A DNA stretch of 64,000 nucleotides from contig CM018695.1 of the NCBI GenBank assembly GCA_009363875.1, forward strand, positions 44,431,150 to 44,495,149, read 5' to 3'. This stretch comes from Mikania micrantha. Lineage: Eukaryota > Streptophyta > Magnoliopsida > Asterales > Asteraceae. A model generated the notes under the pieces. That model searched no databases. It was not told the DNA's origin and saw nothing but the letters and a program-made list of their open reading frames with translations. Positions within the stretch are counted from its first letter, which is position 1. Each line of letters opens with the position of its first letter. A program made the position numbers and the translations under genes. This document shows positions 31,001-43,010 of the stretch, piece after piece.

Positions 31001-33211
31001 TATGACAACTAGTACCAAACCGTCATGCAAGTCCGTACGGTGTGTGTACTTTCACCATTTACTGTGTGTAAATACAGTGCGTAAACAGTGGTGTGACAAT
31101 AGAACTCAGAAAACAAGCCACAGTTGTATGTGTTTAAGTGAAAACTTAAATACAGTAAATACAACAACTCAATAGAAACAACAGTGTTCAGGCGAATAAC
31201 AATAACAAACCGGTTGCGATCTGATATCCATAGATGACAGGAATCAGATGGCCGAAAATTCAACGTGAAAACAATGTGATAACAGGATGTTTAGTTGAGT
31301 CCGACAGTGAGGAAACACAACTTAAAACAATATCACAGTGTTGTTTCATAATAACGAACTGACAGTGTGTTTGCGTGGGTGACGATTCACACAAACACAT
31401 CTGTTAGTTTAAATTCTGAAATGATAACTGGAAAGTAGAAAACAAAAGTCAGAAAGTCAAACCATCGAAGTGTTCGTTCGAATGACGATTCGAATGAATA
31501 CGCGCGATGGTGACGCGATCTAACTAAACGAAACCGAAAACACGACACGAACGAAAATAATTTAATAAAATAAAATAAATAACATTTTACAATTTTGAAA
31601 CTCATCAATTAATAAAGATAACCTTTCTCTTATTTATAGCATTTAAATTACGCGTTTAAATTCCGGATACGCGATGAAATCACGAACCGAGCAACCGAAA
31701 CGAACCCTAACTCACCCGGAGTATAAAAACCCATCTACAAGCATTTAATTCTCATAACTCAACCACCTACTCACTCTCTCCCTTCAAATTTCGGTTTCTC
31801 TCTCTCTAGAATACCACCACCATCTTCAAGCTTTAATTCATCATATCTTGCTCGTTTGTGGACGGATTTGAGTGATTTTTGAACCCACGCGAAGCTCTCG
31901 ATCTCCTCTACCTGAAAGTACAATCGATTGAGAAATTTAACCGGCCAAATTCAAGGTATTAATGCTTGAATATCATGAAAGATTAGGGTTTTCACTCTTC
32001 TTTGTTCATTCACGCTTAACCGGTCACAATTTCCATGTTCACGATCACAAAAACCTTGTGTATAACCTGTGGCAAAGTACTATCACGTAGGCAACCTTAA
32101 ACAGTTGGATCAAAAAGGATGATGATGGGGGGCGGTGCTACAGGTTCGCCGAGAGATGGGTGGCCGAACCCTGTGGTCGCCATAGCTGAACTCTACGAAC
32201 CCTGGTGAACCCTTAACCCTCGGCCGAACCCTGATACGACTTGCCGAACCCTCACGGTCACGAGCCTCTTTGGCGAACCTATGTGCAATAACAGCCAGCC
32301 GAACCTCCATCAGCATCCCTGAACCCTAAATGGTTGATCATGTCACGAACCTTCAAGACAACGCAAACCTTCTGTCAATTACTCGACGAACCATGCATAC
32401 CCACTGGGGGCCGAACCATGTGACTCCCACGAACCTATCATCATGAACACAGCATTCCAGCCGAACCCTGGGGAAGATGAAGAAGGTTCGCTGATCAAAT
32501 AGGGTAGCCCACATGCCGCTCGTTCAAAGTCTAGCCCACACATATCTCTTCGGCCCAACAATTCACTTACTCGGCCCATGTATCATCCATGAGCCCAATA
32601 GCACAATACATTCAGCCTCTAATCATTTAAATACTCGGCCCAAGGGAATTAATTGATTCGGCCCACACGAAAATCATAAGGCCCAAATATATTTGGCCCA
32701 TAGTTCTATCCGGCCCACTAGGGCTGTTCTGGCCAAGCCCATTCGGCCCAATACCATCACACGACTTATCATGATTTATTCGGCCCAAGATAAATCCCAC
32801 ACTTGATCACACGGATAATGTGAAAAGTTAACACATTAAACTAGTTAACTATGATAACATGCACGAGATCGCTAAACTAAGTTATTACAAGTTATCAAGG
32901 GTGTGAACTTAAATTCACAACACCTAAAATGATGTGGTTTGAATAGATTAGCCAATGATTTCAAGTGTTAAGTCAAATGAATCAAACTGTAACTAGTAAA
33001 TGGGGCCGAATAATGACCACGACCGCGACTCACACGTGTTAGCCAAATTTAAAGGCTAAAACAAACACATACCCGCACACAAAACCTTATAACATATACT
33101 TATAAGTTACAACAACATGCAATCAGTACAGGAACGTGAAAAACTACTACAAGAACAACAAAGAGTGCGTGCATTCTTTCTTTTAAGTTAAGTCAACCCT
33201 ACTACAACAAG

Positions 33212-34680
33212 GTGAGTTCATATGCCCATTTTTCTAATCTTTACTGATTTCAAAGCTCGGGGCTGAGAAACATGCTAAACTTTTATTTACTTAAAAGTTT
33301 CTATTAACATATTGCTTATATTATGATTTAGATAATAATTGCTTACCTTTATTATCGTTTATCATTATATGCTTGATTGTTTAATTCTATCATACCTGAA
33401 ATAGCTAGGATGCTACATGCTAACCTAGAATCGTGACACAGTAACACCATAGGATAATGTAAGTTGCTAAGAATATATCTTACGACTGTGCATAATTCTT
33501 ACACGATAGAACAACGGGGAAACCAAGGGATAACATGCCAATAACAATTACCAATAACAAGAATGATAATCATGATAATATAACTTCATGATAATAAGAT
33601 CATTCACACATTACTAACATTGTGTATGAGACAAGTTCTTATAACACTCCGTTCAAGTTAGTAAGAACACTCAACATCGAGATAACAGTTGAGACAATTA
33701 CTTGTGATATCGAGGAGGATATCGCAAGCACACACTTTCGGATGGCATTCCTACACATACTATCACTACCTAGTAAGACTCGATTTAGAGCACATCTTAT
33801 AACCGTCAGAGGATGCCGGTTACACAACCATAGATCAGTTGGGTGAATCACGAACACTAGTCACTAGGGCTTGGGGTAATCTAATTAAATCACACCGGGC
33901 ACGAGAGGTGCTATCACTCTAATTGATAACATTCATAAAATCTAGGAAACGTATTCATTCCAATAGATATTGTGGGAGGATATCTTACACGCCCGGCTGG
34001 TCAGTAATGACAGCTACTGAGACTATTACGTCTCAAACTAGGAATCATGAGTAGAACACTTTATGCACCGGGCTAGACATGGTGACAGCTACTGGGACTA
34101 TTATGTCCCTACCTAGGTATCGAGTATGATATCTTACCCACCAGATTGGTTAGTACTGACAGTCACAGAAACTATTAAGTTTCATTCTAGATATCGAGTA
34201 TGATATCTTACACGCCGGCTAATCCGTAAGGAATAGCTAACAGAGACGATTTCGTCTCTTACTTTATTCATTGGGTTATTATACATGCCGGTCTATTCCG
34301 TAAGGAATGACTAACAGAGATAATTATGTCTCTTTCTTTTTCATTGATGGGATAATCATACCGAGGAAATCATGGGTGAAATGAAATGGGTATCCATCGT
34401 TGTATTACAGGTTTTGTTAAATTCAGTTGAGCATGTGGTGGGATAGCGTCTGGGCTTGACCCTTTCGTATGCCCTATATATAAGCATGCTTGGCTGGATG
34501 AGACATTATCTGTAAATATAACCATGGAGAGGACATTGTGTGAAACATGGAAATCAATTATCAATACAATTTGTGTGGAACATTGTGAACATGACTGACT
34601 TAAATACAATGGTTTTCAATTACAAAACTTATGAACTCACCAACCTAGTGTTGACTTTGTTTAAATGCATGTTTTCTCAG
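33212..34680 (+). other. Predicted LTR intron, gag-only element (right LTR)
   Basis: Same donor (CAACAAG|GTGAGTTCAT) and acceptor (GTTTTCTCAG) as the left copy; 1469 nt. It contains the second copy of the hairpin array. Confidence 0.5.
33965..34352 (+). repeat. Second copy of the hairpin tandem array (right LTR)
   Basis: The same five hairpins (first at 34018, last at 34316-34333), with stems preserved. Confidence 0.85.
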
Positions 34681-35051
34681 GTAACGAACAGGTTTAGTCA
34701 CCATGATTACAGGAACATAGCTAGTGGACTTTTAGAAGACCTAGCTACTTTTGTGATTGCATACTTTTGGAAAACGAGAAACATGAATCATCTTTTGTAT
34801 ATCTTGTACAGATACAAGATATAGTCTCATTGATTCTTTTGATAGATTTACTTGGTTAAATTATGAACGATACATTGTAATTTAATCTTCCAATTCTATA
34901 TCATTGATGTGTTAGCATTTCTCATTTGATTATCATGTGCTATGTAAACAATCTGATCATTCGGTTATCACTCACGATATCGCGCCCCGGGAACCTTCCG
35001 CCCGACGGGAAAAGTCGATCCATTCCCGCCGGCCCAGGGTGTGACATATAT

Positions 35052-35590
35052 GAAAAACGGTGTGTTTCCACAATCATCGTTTTTTTGTAACGATAACGAG
35101 TACGCTCATGGTTACTATCTTGCTGACGGGATTTACCCAGAATGACCGGTTTTTATGCACACAATAACATGTCCAACAACCTTTAAACGGAAAAGGTTTC
35201 AAGTAGCTCAAGTGGGTGCAAGGAAGGATGTCGAGCGGGGTTTTGGTGTTTTTAAAAAAAGATTTCAAATTATAAAAAATCCGGCTAGAGCATGGTATCC
35301 CAAAAAAATTAGATCAGTTATGTATGCCTGTATCATAATACACAATATGATACTTGAATGTGAGGGCAAGTCGATTAGCCCGTTTGTACCGGATGAAGAT
35401 GAACCACCATCTTTTTTTGACACTGATGACCCGCGCAGAGATAACCAAATTTTGGCGTTGCGAAACGAAAGCATTCACGAGTCGTTAAAAGCCGATTTGG
35501 TCGAACATATCGAAAGGGTTCCACCGATATCGTTGTTCGTAGCATCTAAGGCGATTAGTAGGTTTATAATATATATATTTTTTTAATGTA
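35052..35590 (+). pseudogene. PIF/Harbinger transposase, C-terminal part (element 2)
   Basis: Picks up in frame with 11555 and reads FPQSSFFCNDNEYAHGYYLA, then DGIYPE followed by a TGA in a usual Trp position (35141-35143). CPTTFKRKRFQVAQVGARKD, VERGFGVFKKRFQII and RSVMYACIIIHNMILECEGK follow, the conserved C-terminal region of plant Harbinger nucleases including the RKDVE catalytic-Glu motif. It ends near 35585. Better preserved than element 1 but inactivated by stops and by the 23.5 kb insertion. Confidence 0.88.
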
Positions 35591-36089
35591 ATGTGTGATT
35601 TTTTGTAAAATATAGAATTATTTTAATTTAGTGTAATGCTTTTTTATTTATTTTTATTTTTGACGATTTGGAATAGTGGGGAAGGGTTTTCAGTGAGGTG
35701 ACCACTGTGAGATTTTGCGGTTTTCAGTGGGGTGATGACGTGACAGGAAATTTTAGTGGAGATGGATTTTCAGTGGAGTGACCACTGTGGATGGTCTAAT
35801 GGAAGTCAAACAAATACCACTAGATTGAAGCTATTTGGTGATTTTTAATTTTTTTTTAACTGAAGGCTAAAATATAGGACAACCATGCGCTCCATCAGTA
35901 TCTAATGCTTTATCGGTTACAAAAAAACCCGGACGATTTGATTTGCATTAAAATCTCCTATTACCAAAATCTGATATATCTTTTTGGAAAGTCAAAGTCA
36001 ATCTTAATTGCAAAAGAATTGCAATTTGCATTAATTTAATCATAAATATATTGGCAAAAATAAAAGTTAAAATTAAACTCTCCCCCCTT

Positions 36090-36094
36090 TATAA
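36090..36094 (+). promoter_or_regulatory. TATA-like box of the aspartic protease gene
   Basis: CCCCTTTATAACTC, 50 nt before the ATG at 36144. It lies about 290 bp from the right TIR of Harbinger element 2, so the proximal promoter is unusually close to transposon DNA. Confidence 0.5.
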
Positions 36095-36143
36095 CTCATT
36101 TCAATTCCCCAATTAAGCACAGGCTTGTCATTTCACCGATACA

Positions 36144-37460
36144 ATGGCTTTTTCTTCCCTTGTAGTCACAATAACACTAGCCATTCTTTGCACGGCCGGT
36201 GGTTCTCTCGCCGGCGGCAGCTCACTGGTCGCCGGTGGTTCTTTTAGCATTAACCTCCTCCATCGCGATTCGATCGATTCACCCTTTTATGACCGCTCCA
36301 TGACGTTTTCCCAACGCCTTGGCCACACGTTGCGACGCTCTTTTAACAATGCCAAACGTTACAAAAAGAGTCTAAATGGTTCAACATACCAAGGTGATGT
36401 GATACCCGACCATGGGGAGTTTCTCTTAAACATTTCATTCGGAAGTCCGTCGCATAAAGTCCTTGCCACTGCCGACACGGGTAGCGACTTAGCATGGACG
36501 CAATGTAAGCCTTGTATAAAATGTTATAAACATTTGGGTTCACTTTTTAACCCAGAAAGCTCGTCGACGTATCAACCCGTTGCATGTAAATCAACAATGT
36601 GCAAGGCTGTAAACTTGGATGAAACCAATTGTTCCGCAACAAAAAACTGTCAGTTTTTCGTGAGCTATGCCGACGGATCTTTTAGCAACGGTACTGTCGC
36701 TACAGAAACCATCATATTAGGCGATCGAAGCCTTCCGAAAATACTTTTTGGATGTAGTTTTATTAACGACGGTGTTTTTCATCCGTCATGGGCCGGGATT
36801 GTCGGCTTAGGTGGAGGCGACTCGTCGCTAGTGTCACAAATACGTGCTTTTGTGCCGGGTATGTTCTCATATTGTCTGATTCCATACCCTTTCACAAATG
36901 AGTTGTCAAACAAGTCTAGTAAAATGACTTTTGGTGAGAATGACATGGGCCCAAATGTTGTTTCAACTCCGCTAGTCCAAATATACCCAAAAACATATTA
37001 TTATGTTACATTGGAAGGGATAAGCGTGGGTAATACACGGATAAATATTAGCGACAACTCCAACTCCTCAACGGCATTGTTGAAAGGAAACATGATTGTT
37101 GATTCCGGAACGACACTAACAATGTTACCTGATAAACTGTACAATGAATTCGAGGCCGCTCTTAGGGACACTATTAATGTAAGAACGATGAAAGATCCAC
37201 AAAAGGCATTGAATCTGTGTTATCGGTCGATAAAAGTTACTACGTTGCCTAGAGTTACAATGCATTTCGATGGGGCAGATATCGAGTTGAATAGGGATAA
37301 CTTATTTGTGACGGTTAGTAAACATATTATGTGCTTAGCATTTGCACCAACTCCCACCCTTCCGGTTATGGGGAACTTGGCTCAGATTAATTTTATGGTT
37401 CGTTTTGATTTAGAAAACAACATCTTGTCATTTAAACGTACGGATTGTGAAAGAATATGA
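36144..37460 (+). CDS. Aspartic protease, nepenthesin/CDR1-like (family A1)
   Basis: 438 codons, one exon, no break. N-terminal hydrophobic segment (residues 1-23) fits a signal peptide for secretion or the apoplast. A propeptide follows (SINLLHRDSIDSPFYD, 35-50), typical of plant A1B proteases. First catalytic site ADTGSDLAW (DTGS 111-114), the Cys-rich nepenthesin insert CKPCIKCYKH (121-130), flap SYADGS (Tyr175), LFGCSF (201-206), and second catalytic site VDSGTTLTMLP (DSGT 320-323). Ends GNLAQINFMVRFDLENN, as CDR1-type enzymes do. The family hydrolyses peptides at acidic pH; CDR1 in Arabidopsis acts in defence signalling. The specific role of this copy is not known. The only apparently intact host gene in the window. 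Confidence 0.93.
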   Translation: MAFSSLVVTITLAILCTAGGSLAGGSSLVAGGSFSINLLHRDSIDSPFYDRSMTFSQRLGHTLRRSFNNAKRYKKSLNGSTYQGDVIPDHGEFLLNISFGSPSHKVLATADTGSDLAWTQCKPCIKCYKHLGSLFNPESSSTYQPVACKSTMCKAVNLDETNCSATKNCQFFVSYADGSFSNGTVATETIILGDRSLPKILFGCSFINDGVFHPSWAGIVGLGGGDSSLVSQIRAFVPGMFSYCLIPYPFTNELSNKSSKMTFGENDMGPNVVSTPLVQIYPKTYYYVTLEGISVGNTRINISDNSNSSTALLKGNMIVDSGTTLTMLPDKLYNEFEAALRDTINVRTMKDPQKALNLCYRSIKVTTLPRVTMHFDGADIELNRDNLFVTVSKHIMCLAFAPTPTLPVMGNLAQINFMVRFDLENNILSFKRTDCERI

Positions 37461-39252
37461 TGCAAACTGAATTACTACCTTTTCTCATTGTAATGTGTAG
37501 AATACACATAAAATGCATGTTTATTTTCAGATTATAACTTTTTTCTTGAATGCTTTTGATTTTGACATCTCATGATCTCATAAGAATATAATAATAAAAT
37601 TAATATTTAAGAACGCCGATATTATATAAGTTTTTTTTTTTTATTATATCAAGTTTTTTTATTAATAGAAGATGAAGAAAATTTAATAAGCAGTCAACAA
37701 TTTTTTTTTTTTTCACTCAACGCAGTTAATTATGGAATTGTTAGAAGGTGTCAAGGTCAAAGACCATTAAATCCCGTTTGAATTTTAATAATATGTTTAA
37801 TACTTACATGCTAATTGTTTCAAAATCTAATAAATGTAGGATTAGTAGGTATTAAAAGTAAAAATATTGAGATATCATTACAATTTTTGAACAATGTTTT
37901 TTATTTAGTTTTACTTTTTTTTTCATCAACGAGATTTGAACCCTAACTTCTTAATACCACTAGGTAAAAATCCTTTTGGTTGGAATATCATTACATAACA
38001 ACTTGTTTTATATAAATTGTCTTCTACATATATATTTTTTGAGATTTAATTATTCTTTTGTTTTGATATACCATACAAAAATTCAAAACCTGTCTAAGAT
38101 GATTTTATTATTGAGGTTTATTTTAACAAAGAAAGTGCCTTATAATTTAGGTTAATAATGAAAATTGTCAACAACTACTTATCTATTAGGGCATCAACGT
38201 CATGCCCTTGCCGCACTACGCAGTGGGCGTGACCATCACGCGGTAACCATGGTCATGGCTTGACGTGTAACATTCAAGAAATTTCGATGATGGATTCCAG
38301 CATATCATTTTAACACATCTCAAAATCAGAACAATTATGTGAGATTTATCTCAATCTAACTATGTTACAACTCATAAATACATGTATATATACATTATAT
38401 ACATTTTATTAACAAAAAAATGAATAAAATATTTAATTAATTTAAATTAATTAAGTTTTATAAAATGTAAGGTAATGTTAAAAATAAAATGTATAGCTTC
38501 AATAAAAGGTTTTAACATAAAAAGTTAACCTACAAACTTGAATGTATCAATTTTACAATTTTTGAGACCTAAACATAACCTAAGAATCTATGGATTCAAA
38601 ATGAAAGAAATTCATAACCACATGGACTAATCCTGTCAGGTTTCGTCTTCCTTTCTCTTTCCTCATCAGTCTTTGGTTCAATGTATCTTGAAGCAACTAT
38701 CCATCTCTCAAGAACCAAAATTTAGGTTAATCTAAACCTCACGAACCCACCTAAACCTCATTAGCCAACCATCTTATCATCCAAAATACATTATATACGT
38801 ATCCTAAGTTAGGATATTGTGTTTTGGAAGGCCTAAATGTAAAGGATAGCAAGTAAGACGCTCTCCATGTTAGATTCTTAGTTTTGATATAAGAAAACTA
38901 TCGGGAGACTGTCTTACCAACATTTCCACATCCTTGAGCTATCATTTTGAACCACTAAAATATCCTAGATATACTGACATACAAAGAAGCAATTATGTTC
39001 AAACAATGCATAAAACGAGCCCAAAAGAAGCAAGAATCACAAAGACAGGTTTGAGAGCCTAACCCTTGACTCACACCAAGATCCAAAGTTTAACCCAATT
39101 CTCGACTCCATGAAGGTTGGAATACTCTCCTCAATATGATAACACTCTGAAAACGATGAAGGTGAGCGAAAACCGCAAGCGAAACAGAGTTATAACGAAG
39201 CAGGAATCGCGAAAACAAGTTTGATATTTGTTGATGATTTGCAAGGCGCAAT
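37461..39252. other. Intergenic, downstream of the protease gene
   Basis: AT-rich with poly-T runs. AATACACATAAAATGC near 37500 could serve 3' end formation. At 38189-38280 there is a GC-richer patch beginning AGGGCATCAACGTCATGCCCT (7-bp inverted arms), which resembles a Harbinger-type MITE end but has no scorable partner. No gene seen. Confidence 0.5.
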
Positions 39253-39576
39253 TTCAGACCCCGACCGATGACGGAATACGTCAGGGCATGATATCGACTT
39301 TTTATTAGCTCATTGTGCTATTAATATAGTTGAATAATTAATGTGTTGTTTATTAACAATAAACCAAACATTTATTTAATTCATTACATAATTACACCCA
39401 TTCAATGAAATGCAATGAATAATCTAACATTAAAATTGAAAATCTAACATTGTTTAAAATTAACTAAGTCCATTATGCTTGTCATATGTCTTCATCATAT
39501 TTTTCATCTTATCATGTTTCATATGTAAAATAAATTTGGGTCAACTATATGAATAATTGATGGGTTACTCATACAG

Positions 39577-39634
<58 letters not shown>

Positions 39635-40350
39635 GTATGTATGAATATGTTTAAAACTTTAACGCAAACATAGTCCCAATTGAATATGACTTAAAGCAAG
39701 TGCACCTACAAGTTCAACATGTATTTCTTCGGCTCTTTCACCTTTACTAACTTAATGAAAAATATCACTAATGAAATGATACTAGTTACAACAATTGAAT
39801 ATCGGCTTTTTCACCTTTGCATTTTACAATAATCATAGTTTTTGTGCAAAAACTACTAGTTACATTGATTATCGGCTCTTTCATCTTTGCAATATATATA
39901 TATATATATATAATAACCTAAGTTATATTGGAAGGGCTACTAGTTACTAAACATGGCATAAACAAGAGAATACATAACATATAAACAAGAAGGCATACCA
40001 TAACATATAAGTCAAACAACTTAAAGTAATAGTTTGCATCTAGTTTGATTTTTGACTCTAGAATAGCATGGTTTTGTATAACATATGTAACATCTCTAAA
40101 TACAAAAGTAAAAGAGGAGTATGATTGCTTAGCTAGTCCAATGGTAATTTATAGCAAATAGAATCAAAGATAGTGCTTGACCCTAGAGTTCAAAGGCATA
40201 ATAGACTTAATATTTCTTAGAGATCTATAGCATACTATAGAAGTCACAAAAGAATACATGTAAGTTTGAATGGTAACATGTGGAATATCTATTTGTTTAA
40301 GTAAATAAATAATTTTGTTTTAATTTTAATGTTTATCTAATAAAAGAATA
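39253..40350 (-). mobile_element. Decayed Tekay-type LTR fragment
   Basis: Begins TCAGACCCCGACCGATGACGGA, matching the inner end of the element A LTR (TGTAACACCCCGACCGACGG). It continues with a recognisable but mutated acceptor block (TCATATGTAAAATAAATTTG...GGTCAACTATAT...GGGTTACTCATA, near 39518-39575). No intact ends, PBS or partner. The right limit is a guess. Confidence 0.55.
39579..39631. repeat. (AT)n microsatellite
   Basis: About 53 bp of uninterrupted AT dinucleotides. A shorter (TA)n run is at 39892-39912. Confidence 0.95.
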
Positions 40351-40363
40351 GCATTTATCTCGT

Positions 40364-40706
40364 ATTCTTTTTCAGATTTGCTTTCCTGCCTAAAACCCAA
40401 TCAACTTAATTCATAATGCCGGCTCTAATCACCGTAGAAAACTCGCTCTCTCTCTCTCTCTCTAATATCATGCTTCCATTTTCTATCTTACCTTACTGAT
40501 TTTCTTTTTTCAAACACATCGCTTTCAAGGGAATGATGAACGGCAGGTGGGGAAAAATTCAAGATCCTCGGTATTCTATTTCCTTGTATTTTTGTGAACG
40601 TGGGTTCGATCAGTGAAGGTATGCCTATATTTGATGATAGAATTATTAGGTTTTTGTGACATGTAGCTTAATTGTTCTGGTAATCCTTTTGGGGTGTTTT
40701 GGTTTT
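40364..40706 (+). other. Unassigned stretch with (CT)n and a possible leader exon
   Basis: Contains a (CT)n run at 40445-40465 and then GC-balanced sequence ending GTGAAG|GTATGCC at about 40618, which resembles a 5' UTR exon and splice donor. No coding sequence could be tied to it. If real, the Tat element at 40707 would lie in the first intron. Confidence 0.25.
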
Positions 40707-41314
40707 TGATGACGGGGGTAAGTACATCCCTTAGCCGAGCTAAAATATATCACGGATAATCCTCATCACGGATGTAACAAGGCACATACAAGAAAACAAA
40801 AGGTATAACCACTGGATAAAGTAGGAGTCCGTACAAATAAGGAAGCTCTGTAAAAGTGTTTTTGCAGGAAAAGTAACAATCAATCACTTAGATGTAACTT
40901 CCTACGAAAACATCACTAAGTGACTAAAGTAGAGATGACTACTACATGATGTAAATTAGACAACATGGTGATAAGTCAAACCTTAACACCAAAAAGGAAA
41001 CATTGTTGCAACCAAAGTCTGAGAAGAAGATTCAAGAAAAAGAATATCCAGAAGAAGAAGCTGACCTGGCTGAACCAGACTCCAGCTGCTATAAAAGGAC
41101 TTAGAAACTCAAACGATAGAACACTCTCAATTCTCTTACACTCTCTATTCTATTAGATTCAGTTACTTTCTATTCCTACTACAACCGGTTCTTATTCTCA
41201 CGCCAGAGTCCCGACCACAACAGACCCCTCCTGTGGTGAGACTAACAGTGTGTTTCGTGGTGATCTTAGCAGGGCCAAGTCATGAGCCGGGCACCGGAGG
41301 TCATTGAATCAACA
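40707..41314 (+). repeat. 5' LTR of the Tat element
   Basis: 608 bp. Shares with 62156-62800 the GGGGGTAAGTACATCCCTTA start, GGAAGCTCTGTAAAAGTG, a GACTACTACATGATGT block and the GCCGG.CACCGGAGGTC..TGAA end. Confidence 0.92.
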
Positions 41315-41315
41315 T

Positions 41316-41333
41316 TGGCGCCCACCGTGGGGC
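41316..41333 (+). other. Primer-binding site of the Tat element
   Basis: TGGCGCCCACCGTGGGGC, the form seen in Tat-type plant gypsy elements. It starts 2 nt after the LTR. I do not assign the tRNA. Confidence 0.75.
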
Positions 41334-41430
41334 AGAATTTTATTTAGCTCACAAGTAAGATACTCCCTACATACCTCGATTATTTGCTCGTTTTTTTCTT
41401 TACAACTTCAAGTTTTCTCCTCCCTAAAAT

Positions 41431-43010
41431 ATGGAAGAAGCTGGCAATGCCGAGAACCGTCAGCGAGAGTTGCCTTCGATCGCTGATATGATTGAACTTA
41501 CCCCTGAAGGGGTGAAAGATAATTTCCCTCGATTATAGGAGTTGGTATGTAATTACATACGCGAAGAGCGTCTCCGGGGGGTGAGGGTACGACTGGCTTA
41601 CGAAGGTGACTCCTCCTTGCCTTTGACACCACCTCACCCAGGTAACCCCGACCCTCAAACATCTTTCCAAACCCAGAAAGACATCACCACTAATGCCATA
41701 ACCCTTATTCCAGCACAAGTAGCGGAAACAAGTAGCCAGACTTTCCTGGGGCTCCTGGGAGGAATGACTCCCGAACCATCCAGACCGGAAGTTATATCAT
41801 TTAACACAAACTTGCCACCCCCTTCATAGCCGTTAACCAACCCATATTCTAACCCCTTTGCCACATACTCTATGTCATTACCCCACATACCAACAAGCGT
41901 TGGTTACACGGGAGAACAATATTTCAACACCATAAACACACAACCGGGAAGCCAAAACATGACCCAACAATTTTGGCCCCATCCATACTGGCAAACCTAT
42001 CCCTACCAAGGCTACCCAGGCTTCAACTTAGCCTGGATGCCGTATACCGTTTCGCAGGGGCCTGGCATGCCCTCATTTGTTACACCTGTCGTAACACAAC
42101 CTTTAACCCAGCCGATCTTTAACACGGAAGATCTTTCACAACCCTACGTTCCAACTACCCATACCAAATTCTCGGCACGAATAGCAAACTTCGCCTTCCC
42201 ACCAAAAACCAAGATGCCTGCCAAGATTAAGACATACGATGGACTGGGTGGCCCAGATGACCATCTTGAATTATTTTCTGGGGGCTGCTACCGTAGAAAG
42301 GTGGTGTCTACCCTTATGGTGTCACATGTTTTCACAAACACTAGTTGGCCCGGCCCGGCTATGGTTTAACAGTCTACTAGATGGTAGCATTGACACGTTT
42401 GAAGATCTTAGCAAAAGATTTTTAGCAAATTTTGTGCAGCAAAAGCGGTACACTCGTGACCCAATCGAGTTACACAACATAAAGCAAAACGAGGACGAAG
42501 ACCTCCAGGCTTTCATGGAACGGTACAAGCTTAAAATTCTAAGCATTGGCGGTGCTACAGAGCAAATGAAATCTCAAGCTTCATACATGGAGTCCGTCCG
42601 AGACAATTGGTGGAAGACCTTAACCGCAAAATCCCAAAGACCATTGAAGAAGCCATGGAACGAACAGAAGCCTTTGTCCGAGGTAAAGTGGCAGCCCAGA
42701 TCATGGGCGCAGCTAGAAAACCAAGAGCCCGGCCAAGAAAAAGCTCACCTCCACGGTCGCGCACCTCGAGGTTCACACCCTTCGAAAGATGATCACACTC
42801 GCGGTCCTATGACACACATAGACTGTACAATTGCACCACCTACTCACCCAAGGCCCAAGAAGATGTAAAGACAAGGTGCAGTTCACAACATTGACAAAGT
42901 CCCCTAAAGAAATCTTGGCTACGGAGGAAGCACGGTTCAGCTTCAGACCACCCAAGCCATTATCAAGGGCTGCAACTGAGAAGAATCCTAATAAGTTTTG
43001 TGACTTTCAT
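41431..43010 (+). pseudogene. Gag of the Tat element, broken
   Basis: Homology starts at MEEAGNAENRQRELPSIADM (41431). In-frame TAG stops lie at 41537 and 41827, and frameshifts near 42285, 42600 and 42790. Recognisable parts are a Gln/Pro/Tyr-rich region (41870-42120), the Tat gag core MPAKIKTYDGLGGPDDHLEL, PARLWFNSLLDGSIDTFEDL, FVQQKRYTRDPIELHNIKQ, and IPKTIEEAMERTEAFVRGK. At least five lesions make it non-functional. Confidence 0.85.

Larger units (their letters stand above)
11556..35046 (+). mobile_element. Gag-only Ty3/gypsy (Tekay-like) retrotransposon, interrupted
   Basis: Plus-strand element with LTRs 11556-12980 plus 26132-28812 (left, about 4.1 kb without the insertion) and 31001-35046 (right). 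It has PBS at 28816, gag at 28979-30229 and PPT at 30991. Ends are TGTGACAACTAG...GGGTGTGACA; the right LTR start is mutated to TATGACAAC. Target duplication is GATAT (11551) versus TATAT (35047), one mismatch. It lacks protease, RT, RNase H and integrase, so it depended on other elements. LTRs differ by a few percent or less by eye, plus a deletion of tens of bases in the right LTR opposite the Tekay insertion site. Confidence 0.85.
31001..35046 (+). repeat. Right LTR of the gag-only element
   Basis: 4046 bp. Starts TATGACAACTAG (canonical TG lost) and ends GGGTGTGACA. Relative to the left LTR it lacks a stretch of tens of bases flanking the site where Tekay element A sits, and carries small insertions such as one near 33539. 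Confidence 0.9.
10473..35796 (+). mobile_element. PIF/Harbinger DNA transposon 2, split by a 23.5 kb insertion
   Basis: Left end GACTGACCACCGCTGG (10473) and right end, read inward, GACCATCCACAGTGGTC (35796) are related TIRs, each next to TAA (10470-10472, 35797-35799). Its own DNA is 10473-11555 plus 35052-35796, about 1.8 kb. The rest is the gypsy element 11556-35046. The coding strand is opposite to element 1. Confidence 0.75.

Noticed and set aside
38189..38280. Complete MITE
   Set aside because: Only a short inverted pair (AGGGCAT/ATGCCCT) and GC-rich patch; no matching second terminus or TAA pair.
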